Assembly: GCA_937981555.1 (NCBI GenBank)
Contig: CALJOK010000020.1
Span: forward strand, 1 to 64,000
Direction: 5' to 3'
Length of the DNA: 64,000 bases
Origin: an uncultured Saprospiraceae bacterium
GTDB taxonomy: Bacteria; Bacteroidota; Bacteroidia; Chitinophagales; Saprospiraceae
In this document: in pieces, positions 42,352 to 49,477 of the stretch
Layout of the letters: the number at the start of each line of letters is the position of its first letter
Position numbering within the stretch: the first letter of the stretch is position 1
Position numbers and translations under genes: made by a program
The notes under the pieces: generated by a model
What the model was told of the DNA's origin: nothing
Database searches by the model: none
Seen by the model: only the letters and a program-made list of their open reading frames with translations

Positions 42352-43170
42352 ATGAAAAATAAGTTATTCATTCTGATTCTTTTCCAATTTTTTGCTGGTT
42401 CTATTTTTTGCCAATATCATTTTTTGGAAACTTTAAATGATATATTAATTGGACCACAGAATGTAGATCAGTTTTATCCTGAACAAGTAGAGTTTTATAC
42501 AAAAAAGTATAACACTATGACCAATTATATTGATGGGTTAATTGGTGGTCATCAAGCTGAAATCCAAGAAATGGAAAAGGCTGAAAAAAAGAAACTTTGG
42601 AATCGAAATGGAATTAGACAAAAGAAAGAAATCATTGAGGTATTAGAAATTGATAAAGAGATTATTGAAGATTATAAGATGTTATGGTCATCATTAATTT
42701 TAGGTTCGCGTGAAAAAGATTTTGCTAAGACATATGATGAATCCCATTGTTATAGTTTTTTTTCAAACTATAACAATATTTCCTCTCAAGATTGTAGAAT
42801 AGAATTAGATGAAAGAGATTTTTTGGAGTGGGAAGAATTTTTGTGGCAAAAGGATATTGAGGAAAAACAACATCAACAAATTATTCAACCTAGAGGAATA
42901 AAGTGGTTCAAAAGAAGAGCAGATAAGAATTGCCTTTCCAATGATCCAAAAGATTGTATGGTTTGGTGTTTGGTGGAAATCCCAGAAGAGTATCAGGTTG
43001 TTAATTATAACAAGGATGCTCCAGAGAATTTCCAGTTGTCTAAAGATAGGGGAGTGTTCTATAGAAAATTTTCCATAGAAAATGCAGTAGAAAAAAAATA
43101 TAGAATCTTCACCTTGAGAGAAAATTTAGAATTAAATATTTTAGATTTTATAAAAATCAAGTGTGATTAA
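42352..43170 (+). CDS. Secreted hypothetical protein
   Basis: A 272-residue protein with a signal peptide (about residues 1-20, ending SIFCQ) that I do not recognise. The mature part is helical and highly charged, with a Lys/Glu-rich coiled stretch (EIQEMEKAEKKKLWNR) and a cluster of Cys in the second half (KNCLSNDPKDCMVWCLVEIP, near residues 200-220). The Cys/Trp pattern may form disulfides outside the cytoplasm. It has its own promoter box. An AT-only hairpin (43197-43227) may end it. Confidence 0.55.
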   Translation: MKNKLFILILFQFFAGSIFCQYHFLETLNDILIGPQNVDQFYPEQVEFYTKKYNTMTNYIDGLIGGHQAEIQEMEKAEKKKLWNRNGIRQKKEIIEVLEIDKEIIEDYKMLWSSLILGSREKDFAKTYDESHCYSFFSNYNNISSQDCRIELDERDFLEWEEFLWQKDIEEKQHQQIIQPRGIKWFKRRADKNCLSNDPKDCMVWCLVEIPEEYQVVNYNKDAPENFQLSKDRGVFYRKFSIENAVEKKYRIFTLRENLELNILDFIKIKCD

Positions 43171-43196
43171 ACATATAAGTTGAGAAATAATTTATG

Positions 43197-43229
43197 AAAC
43201 TAAATTTTATAAAAATCAGTTTAGTTTTT
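43197..43229 (+). terminator. Weak AT-only hairpin terminator candidate
   Basis: Arms AAACTAAA and TTTAGTTT around a 15-base loop, then a short T-run, in the gap before argS. The low stability makes this uncertain. Confidence 0.3.
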
Positions 43230-43267
43230 ATTCAAAGTTTATCATTTAAAATTCATCATTAATAATA

Positions 43268-45109
43268 ATGAGTATCACAGAAATTATCAAAGAAGGGACT
43301 GCACTTGCAGTTAAGGAATTGTACGATCATGAGATCAATGCTAACGACGTTAATATTAACACGACTCGCAAGGAATTTGATGGTGATTATTCAGTAGTCG
43401 TTTTTCCATATACCAAAGTTGCTCGCAAGAAGCCAGAACAAATCGGAGAAGATCTTGGAAAATATTTAGTGGATAAATATGAAGACTTGACGAATTTTAA
43501 TGTCATTAAAGGTTTTCTAAATTTAGAAGTGAGCGACAAATATTGGAATCAATATCTCGCAGATGTTGCTGAGAAAGAAACATTAAAAAAACCTTTCCAC
43601 GGTGAAAAAATCATGATTGAATTTTCTTCGCCAAATACCAACAAGCCACTTCACTTAGGGCATGTTAGAAATATTTTGTTAGGTTGGTCTTCTTCTAAAA
43701 TTTACGAAGCACTTGGTTACGATGTACAAAAAGTACAAGTCATCAACGACAGAGGAATTGCAATTTGTAAAAGTATGTTGGCTTGGCAAATGATGGGCAA
43801 TGGAGAAACACCGCAAGAAGCAGGAATCAAAAGCGATCACTACGTTGGAAAATGGTATGTCGAATTTGAAAAACTATTCCAAGCAGAATATAAAACTTGG
43901 CAAGAGTCTGCTGAAGGCCAAGCTGTTTTCTCAACTCAGAAAAAGGACGAACAAGAAGAAGTTACTTTTTTTAAGGGATTTAAAAACACCTATTTTAATG
44001 AGCACTCAAAAATAGGATCTGCCGCAAAAGCAATGTTATTAAAATGGGAAGGTAATGATGATGAGGTGAGGAATCTTTGGAAAAAAATGAATGGTTGGGT
44101 ATACGAAGGTTTTGATACGACGTACAAAAACTTAGGAATTGAATTCGATAACTTATACTACGAATCAAATACTTATCTTTTAGGAAAAGATATTATTGAT
44201 GATGGATTGTCAAAGGAAATTTTTTACAAAAAAGAAGATGGTTCAGTTTGGATAGATTTGGAAGATGCAAAGATGGACCACAAGTTGGTTTTGAGAAGTG
44301 ATGGAACGTCTGTTTATATGACGCAAGATATTGGTACAGTAGAAAAAAGGTTTCAAGATTTTGGCGCTAAAAAAATGGTCTACGTAGTTGCTGATGAACA
44401 AAACCATCACTTCAAAGTTTTGTTTGAAATAATGAAAAGAATGGGTGCGTCCTATGCGGATGGGTTATTTCATTTGAGTTATGGAATGATTAATTTGACT
44501 ACTGGGAAAATGAAATCAAGAGAAGGTACGATTGTCGATGCGGATGATTTGATGAAAGAAGTGATCGAAGCAGCTAGAGCTAATGCAATAGAAAAAGGTG
44601 AGTTGGAAGGATTGGAGGAAGCAAAGAAAGAAGATATTTATAGGAAAATTGGATTGGCTGCCTTGAAGTTTTTTATTATTAAAGTCAATGCAAGAAAGAC
44701 GATGATCTTTAATCCTGAAGAGTCAGTTGACTTGCAAGGGAATACAGGTCCATATATTCAGTATGCGTATGTGAGGATTCAATCTATTTTGAAAAAGGCT
44801 GGAGAGGTCGATACTTCAATCGCTTCAAAATATACTAACCTTGGACCAACAGAAAAAGAATTGATAGGACAAATATACAGACTAGATGAAGTTGTTAAAA
44901 TGTCTGCGGACCAATTTGATCCTTCTTTCATAGCATCATATTGTTATGATATGGCCAAGTCTTATTCTAGATTTAATCGAGATCATAAAATCATTAAAGC
45001 AGAGTCAGAAGAGGCCAAAGCATTTAGAATTAGATTGTGTCAGGTGACGGGGGAAGTGCTGGAATTCGGAATGAACTTGTTAGGAATTGAGATGCCAGAG
45101 AGAATGTAA
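43268..45109 (+). CDS. argS: Arginine-tRNA ligase
   Basis: A 613-residue class I synthetase that charges tRNA-Arg with arginine. Visible parts are the N-terminal Add1 domain, the HIGH motif as PLHLGHVRNILLG (around residue 127), the NDRG motif (VINDRGIAICKSMLAWQ), the VADEQNHHFKVLFEI stretch, the KMSKS region as KMKSREGTIVDADDL (around residue 414), and the DALR anticodon-binding domain at the C-terminus. The length is usual for Bacteroidota. glnS follows after 112 bases on the same strand. Confidence 0.97.
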   Translation: MSITEIIKEGTALAVKELYDHEINANDVNINTTRKEFDGDYSVVVFPYTKVARKKPEQIGEDLGKYLVDKYEDLTNFNVIKGFLNLEVSDKYWNQYLADVAEKETLKKPFHGEKIMIEFSSPNTNKPLHLGHVRNILLGWSSSKIYEALGYDVQKVQVINDRGIAICKSMLAWQMMGNGETPQEAGIKSDHYVGKWYVEFEKLFQAEYKTWQESAEGQAVFSTQKKDEQEEVTFFKGFKNTYFNEHSKIGSAAKAMLLKWEGNDDEVRNLWKKMNGWVYEGFDTTYKNLGIEFDNLYYESNTYLLGKDIIDDGLSKEIFYKKEDGSVWIDLEDAKMDHKLVLRSDGTSVYMTQDIGTVEKRFQDFGAKKMVYVVADEQNHHFKVLFEIMKRMGASYADGLFHLSYGMINLTTGKMKSREGTIVDADDLMKEVIEAARANAIEKGELEGLEEAKKEDIYRKIGLAALKFFIIKVNARKTMIFNPEESVDLQGNTGPYIQYAYVRIQSILKKAGEVDTSIASKYTNLGPTEKELIGQIYRLDEVVKMSADQFDPSFIASYCYDMAKSYSRFNRDHKIIKAESEEAKAFRIRLCQVTGEVLEFGMNLLGIEMPERM

Positions 45110-45117
45110 TTTTTAAT

Positions 45118-45203
45118 AAAAGATGAAAATATAAATTTTTCACTACAGATAAACACCGATTTTTACAAATTCGAATTTTCAATAATCTGCGAAAATCTGA
45201 AGT
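45118..45203 (+). repeat. Degenerate intergenic repeat remnant (CAGATAAACACCGATTTT type)
   Basis: The gap between argS and glnS contains CAGATAAACACCGATTTTTA and, further on, AATCTGCGAAAATCTGA. These resemble the tandem CACAGAT/CTGCGAAAATCTG repeats scattered between genes in many Bacteroidota genomes. This is recognition from general pattern, and one partial copy proves little. Confidence 0.3.
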
Positions 45204-45221
45204 AAAATAAATAAAAATAGA

Positions 45222-46925
45222 ATGAGCGAAACAGCTAAAGAATCCTTGAACTTTATCGAACAAATCATTACCGATGATTTAGAGACGAAAAAAAATGTAA
45301 CTGTTCATACTCGTTTCCCACCTGAACCAAATGGCTTTTTGCACATAGGTCACGTTAAGGCGATTGCGATTAATTTTGAAACGGCTAAAAAATTTGGAGG
45401 GAAAACCAATCTCCGTTTTGATGATACTAATCCTACAACTGAAAAAACTTTATATGTCAACAATATCAAAAATGACATTAAATGGTTAGGTTACGATTGG
45501 GAAGATCGAGAATATTTTGCGTCTGATTATTTTGATCAGCTGTATGCTTTTGCAGTTGATTTAATTAACAAAGGATTAGCCTACGTAGATGATTCTACCC
45601 CTGAACAAATTGCAGAAATGAAAGGCGATCCAACTACGCCTGGAAAAAATAGTCCAAATCGAGATAAGAGCATCGAGGAAAACTTTCGCCTGTTTGAAGA
45701 AATGAAAAATGGGGTACATCCTGATGGAAGTATGGTTTTACGGGCAAAAGTAGATATGGCTCACCCCAATTTATTGATGAGAGATCCAAATATTTATCGA
45801 ATCAAAAAAGCAGATCATCATCGAACTGGAGATAAGTGGTGTATTTATCCTTTGTACGATTTTGCACATGGACAATCTGATGCAATCGAGAATATTACCT
45901 ACTCGTTGTGTTCCTTGGAATTTAGACATCACCGAGATTTCTATAATTGGTTGATTGAAAAATTGGAAATATTCCCTTCTCGTCAAATTGAATTTGCTCG
46001 AATGAATGTAGCGCACATGATTACGAGTAAGCGAAAGTTATTGAAATTAGTTGAAGAGAATTTTGTGACTGGTTGGGATGATCCACGAATGCCTACTGTG
46101 GCAGGAATGCGTCGAAGAGGATTTCCTGCAGCAGCTTTGAGAACTTTTGTCAATAAAGTTGGAGTAGCCAAAAGAGAAAATACGATCGAGCTAGATTTGT
46201 TGGAAAGTTGTGTTCGAGATGAATTGAATAAAACTGCTACGCGAGTGATGGGTGTTTTGAATCCTTTAAAAATGGTGATCACAAATTACCCAGAAGGACA
46301 AGTAGAGCAAATGCCAGCTGACAATAATCCTGAAGATGAAAATAGTGGTACTCGAACAATGCCATTTTCAAGAGAGTTATATATCGAGCGAGAAGATTTT
46401 ATGGAAGATGCGCCTAAGAAATTTTTCAGACTCGGACCAGGCAAAACAGTTCGCTTGAAAAATGGATTTATCGTTTCTTATGAAAATCATATAAAAGATG
46501 AAGATGGGAATGTTACGGAAGTACATGTTCAATATTATCCAGAATCTAGATCAGGTTCTGATAACTCAGGGATCAAGGCAAAAGGAGTTTTGCATTGGGT
46601 ATCGATAGCGCAAGCCGTAAAAGTGGAAGTGCGAGATTACGATAAATTATTTACAGTAGAATCTCCGTTGGCAGATGAGGAAAAAGATTTTATGGAATTT
46701 TTCAATCAAGATTCATTGAAGGTGATGGAACATGTATTTGTTGAGCCAAGTTTACAATCTGCGAAAGCAGGTGATCGTTTTCAATTTATGCGAAAAGGAT
46801 ATTTTTGCATGGATCATGAATCAACGGAAGACAAATTAGTTTTTAATAAAACGGTAGGATTGAAAAGTTCATGGAAACCGAAGAATAATCAAAATAAAAA
46901 CCAAGGGTCCAATCAAAAAAAATAA
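45222..46925 (+). CDS. glnS: Glutamine-tRNA ligase
   Basis: A 567-residue class I synthetase that charges tRNA-Gln directly. Visible marks are FPPEPNGFLHIGHVKAI (around residue 30-46), LRFDDTNPTTE, the SKRKL version of KMSKS in ITSKRKLLKLVE (around residue 266), WDDPRMPTVAGMRRRG, and the two C-terminal beta-barrel anticodon-binding domains ending with FNKTVGLKSSW. A Gln-specific rather than Glu-specific enzyme is indicated by the PPEPNG motif and RRGFP. A Lys/Asn/Gln-rich tail ends the protein. Downstream lies a 107-base imperfect inverted repeat that probably also stops transcription. Confidence 0.96.
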   Translation: MSETAKESLNFIEQIITDDLETKKNVTVHTRFPPEPNGFLHIGHVKAIAINFETAKKFGGKTNLRFDDTNPTTEKTLYVNNIKNDIKWLGYDWEDREYFASDYFDQLYAFAVDLINKGLAYVDDSTPEQIAEMKGDPTTPGKNSPNRDKSIEENFRLFEEMKNGVHPDGSMVLRAKVDMAHPNLLMRDPNIYRIKKADHHRTGDKWCIYPLYDFAHGQSDAIENITYSLCSLEFRHHRDFYNWLIEKLEIFPSRQIEFARMNVAHMITSKRKLLKLVEENFVTGWDDPRMPTVAGMRRRGFPAAALRTFVNKVGVAKRENTIELDLLESCVRDELNKTATRVMGVLNPLKMVITNYPEGQVEQMPADNNPEDENSGTRTMPFSRELYIEREDFMEDAPKKFFRLGPGKTVRLKNGFIVSYENHIKDEDGNVTEVHVQYYPESRSGSDNSGIKAKGVLHWVSIAQAVKVEVRDYDKLFTVESPLADEEKDFMEFFNQDSLKVMEHVFVEPSLQSAKAGDRFQFMRKGYFCMDHESTEDKLVFNKTVGLKSSWKPKNNQNKNQGSNQKK

Positions 46926-46927
46926 AT

Positions 46928-47034
46928 GTATCACGTGGTGGTCTGCATTAGATGACTTGAAAAAAGAGCGAAGCGATTTTTTCTTGCCTCTTTAATTTTT
47001 TTCAGGTCAGTTAAAGCAGACTGCTACGTATGAC
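46928..47034. repeat. Large imperfect inverted-repeat element after glnS
   Basis: The left arm (46928-46965) and the right arm (46996-47034) match over about 37 bases as reverse complements with a few changes; shared cores are GTCTGC/GCAGAC, TGACTTGAAAAAA/TTTTTTCAGGTCA. Between them lies GAGCGAAGCGATTTTTTC, which can itself form an A-run/T-run hairpin. It starts one base after the glnS stop and ends 38 bases before the M28 start. It looks like a small mobile or REP-like element now used as a terminator. Confidence 0.75.
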
Positions 47035-47071
47035 ATATTGTGTTGTAATTTTTTATAAAAAACAATTAACT

Positions 47072-48325
47072 ATGAAAAATATTTTAACATTAGCATTTAT
47101 CTTATTTAGTTTTTTCTCTTTTGCTCAAGATGGCAAAATGGCGCAGACTTCACCTGCTGAAATTTTACAACAAATAAAAATTGACGTGGTCTATCTTGCT
47201 TCTGATTACCTTCAAGGTCGAGGTACCGGAACCATTGGTGAAGAACGAGCAGCAGATTATATTGTTCATCGTTTTCAACAAATAGGCTTAAAACCAAAAG
47301 GGGAGGATCGAACTTGGTTTCAAGAATTTCCATTTTTTGAAATTACTAATCCTCATGCAACGGATAAAGGAAGAATTGAAGGTAAAGGAAAGAACGTTAT
47401 CGGATTTCTTGATAATGGAGCAAAAAATACAATAGTTGTTGGTGGTCATTATGATCATTTAGGAATGGGCGGAAGTGGATCATTACATGCTGGCGAACCA
47501 GAAATTCACAATGGAGCAGATGATAATGCCAGCGGAATTGCAGCGATGTTTCGAATTGCAGAGTATTTAAAGAATTCCAATTTGAAATCAAACAATTATA
47601 TGTTCATTGCTTTTTCTGGAGAGGAAAAAGGATTGTTTGGTTCAAAGTATTTTGCAGCAAATCCTACCATTGATATTAAAAGTATTAATTACATGTTTAA
47701 TATGGATATGGTTGGAATGCTAAATGAAGAAAAAGTTTTAGCGGTACAAGGAACGGGAACTTCACCTACTTGGAAACCAATTTTGGAAAAAAAGAATGCA
47801 CAAGGTCTTGATATCAAAGGAAGAGAATCAGGTGTTGGGCCAAGTGATCACACTTCATTTTATTTGAAAGATATTCCAGTCTTACATTTCTTTACCGGAC
47901 AGCATTCTCATTATCATAAACCATCTGATGATTCAGAAAACTTGAATTATACAGGTATTGTTACCGTTTCAGATTTTATGATTAGTTTGATCGAACAAGC
48001 AGGTGACGATAAATTGAGGTTTACCAAGACTAAAGATTCTTCTGAGAAGAAAGCAGCAGCTTTTAAAGTGACATTAGGAGTTATGCCTGACTATGTTTAT
48101 ACTGGAAAAGGAATGCGTGTAGATAGTGTTATAAAAGGTAGAGTAGGAGATAAGGGCGGATTAAAAGATGGTGATGTCATCATGAAAATCGGCGATGTTG
48201 ATGTGGAGGACATTTATAAATACATGGAAGGTTTGGCGAAGTTTAAAAAAGGAGACTCTGCGGAAGTGGTTGTTTTAAGAGGTAAGAAGATGAAAGAGAA
48301 AAAATTGAAAGTTACCTTTGAATAA
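47072..48325 (+). CDS. Secreted M28-family aminopeptidase with C-terminal PDZ domain
   Basis: A 417-residue exported zinc peptidase. The frame is open to 47030, but the Met at 47072 begins the signal peptide (MKNILTLAFILFSFFSFA). The M28 domain has GGHYDHLG (His126, Asp128), HNGADDNASG (Asp150-Asp151), FSGEEKGLFGS (Glu184-Glu185), a NMDMVG metal ligand and a distal HSHYHKPSDD histidine. A PDZ domain (about residues 330-417; GVMPDYVYTGKGMRVDSVI, GGLKDGDVIMKIGD) follows. It probably trims peptides in the periplasm or outside. A 59-residue membrane protein gene starts 11 bases after it, so the two are likely one transcript. Confidence 0.93.
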   Translation: MKNILTLAFILFSFFSFAQDGKMAQTSPAEILQQIKIDVVYLASDYLQGRGTGTIGEERAADYIVHRFQQIGLKPKGEDRTWFQEFPFFEITNPHATDKGRIEGKGKNVIGFLDNGAKNTIVVGGHYDHLGMGGSGSLHAGEPEIHNGADDNASGIAAMFRIAEYLKNSNLKSNNYMFIAFSGEEKGLFGSKYFAANPTIDIKSINYMFNMDMVGMLNEEKVLAVQGTGTSPTWKPILEKKNAQGLDIKGRESGVGPSDHTSFYLKDIPVLHFFTGQHSHYHKPSDDSENLNYTGIVTVSDFMISLIEQAGDDKLRFTKTKDSSEKKAAAFKVTLGVMPDYVYTGKGMRVDSVIKGRVGDKGGLKDGDVIMKIGDVDVEDIYKYMEGLAKFKKGDSAEVVVLRGKKMKEKKLKVTFE

Positions 48326-48335
48326 ATTTTAGTTA

Positions 48336-48515
48336 ATGAATTACGAAGGACTTATTGTAATATTTTTTAGTACGTATTTATATTGGAGAATAAATTATTC
48401 TCTAATTTCAAATCCTGCCATAATGGAATGGGTTTCCAAATATAAAAAGAGGATCAACATTGTTGCAATGCTTATTTTTATTTTTGGAGTACTTCAATTA
48501 TTTAGATTCATTTAA
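48336..48515 (+). CDS. 59-residue small membrane protein after the M28 peptidase
   Basis: The ATG at 48336, ten bases past the peptidase stop, opens 59 codons to TAA at 48513. The product begins MNYEGLIVIFFSTYLYWRIN, then a polar turn (SNPAIMEWVSKYKKR), then a second hydrophobic run (INIVAMLIFIFGVLQLF), so it looks like a two-span membrane protein with a basic cytoplasmic loop. A strong terminator lies just four bases after its stop. Spacing, terminator position and codon use support a real gene. No family is recognised. Confidence 0.65.
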   Translation: MNYEGLIVIFFSTYLYWRINYSLISNPAIMEWVSKYKKRINIVAMLIFIFGVLQLFRFI

Positions 48516-48518
48516 AAG

Positions 48519-48555
48519 AAAAAGGACTGAAGATGAAAATTTTCAGTCCTTTTTT
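48519..48555 (+). terminator. Rho-independent terminator
   Basis: Arms AAAAAGGACTGAA and TTCAGTCCTTTTT around a ten-base loop, with a T-run. It closes the M28 peptidase/small membrane protein transcript. Confidence 0.9.
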
Positions 48556-48571
48556 CAATTAAATTCTTAAA

Positions 48572-49426
48572 ATGAAATACATATTATTTGTAACCTGCTT
48601 GATAGGTTTTGCATTTTATGGAAATGCTCAAAGTTCCTTTTTCGAAAAACAAAAAGGTGTCAAAAGAATCAAACACACTAAGCGAGCTGGAGATATAAAA
48701 CGTCCTCAGTTTTTCTATGAAAGCGAAGAGTTTTTTGATAAAGAAGGAAGTTTAAAAAGAGTACATCGAGGTCCCAAATCTGAAGTAAATTACATTTACC
48801 GAAATGATACGATTATTCAAGCTTCAACTGTAGCAGATTGCAGAAGTGCTTGGTTTTATCAGAATCAAGTAGCAGGAGATACAACTTATTCCAAAAATGG
48901 AAAATATCTAGGAAGCGGTTATTGGGGAAGTGCCTGTGGTGAACAATATGATGCTATAGATTATCCAATAGAAGGAACTTTAAATTTCAATGATTCATTT
49001 TCCTATGTGGTTAGAACGGTTGGTTTGGCGGATGATTCTTATAACTCCATTTCTATTGCTGAATATAAAAATGATAGTGCAATTATTTTAGGTTACCTCT
49101 ATGATTTGGCCAAAGATTCAAGTCAATATGAGTTGTCATCGATCAGCTCGCAGAAAAAGATTCATGGAGAATACACTCTTGTGCAGATTTTTCGAATTGA
49201 AAAAAGTGGTGAACGAAATATCATTTTAACTTATCAAGCTATAAGAGATCAACAGAATAGCTACATTAATTTTTTAGATAAAAATAAATTTTACCAGCCC
49301 CCCAATAAAATTGATTCAAAGAATAAATATGAAGTTGATGAAAAAGGAAATTGGATAAAAAGGACTTTGATTAATCCTGAATCAAATCGAATGGAGGAAA
49401 GTTATCGGGAGTATGAATATTATTAG
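48572..49426 (+). CDS. Secreted hypothetical protein with MORN-like start
   Basis: A 284-residue protein with a signal peptide (about residues 1-19, ending YGNAQ). The mature part is strand-rich with Tyr/Ser-rich stretches such as GKYLGSGYWGSACGEQYDAI. It ends with the Bacteroidota-type motif YEVDEKGNWIKRTLINPESN, seen at the ends of many secreted YD/RHS-like or DUF4595-like proteins as a strand pair. I cannot assign a family. It sits after a terminator and 51 bases before the LRR-BRCT gene on the same strand, so it may share its transcript. Confidence 0.6.
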   Translation: MKYILFVTCLIGFAFYGNAQSSFFEKQKGVKRIKHTKRAGDIKRPQFFYESEEFFDKEGSLKRVHRGPKSEVNYIYRNDTIIQASTVADCRSAWFYQNQVAGDTTYSKNGKYLGSGYWGSACGEQYDAIDYPIEGTLNFNDSFSYVVRTVGLADDSYNSISIAEYKNDSAIILGYLYDLAKDSSQYELSSISSQKKIHGEYTLVQIFRIEKSGERNIILTYQAIRDQQNSYINFLDKNKFYQPPNKIDSKNKYEVDEKGNWIKRTLINPESNRMEESYREYEYY

Positions 49427-49477
49427 GAAACATTCCCATTTACTTTTCCATTAAATCTTACATATCAAATCAAAAAG

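Noticed and set aside
47030-47071. Upstream start for the M28 peptidase
   Set aside because: It falls in the right arm of the inverted-repeat element and would put 14 residues before a normal signal peptide.
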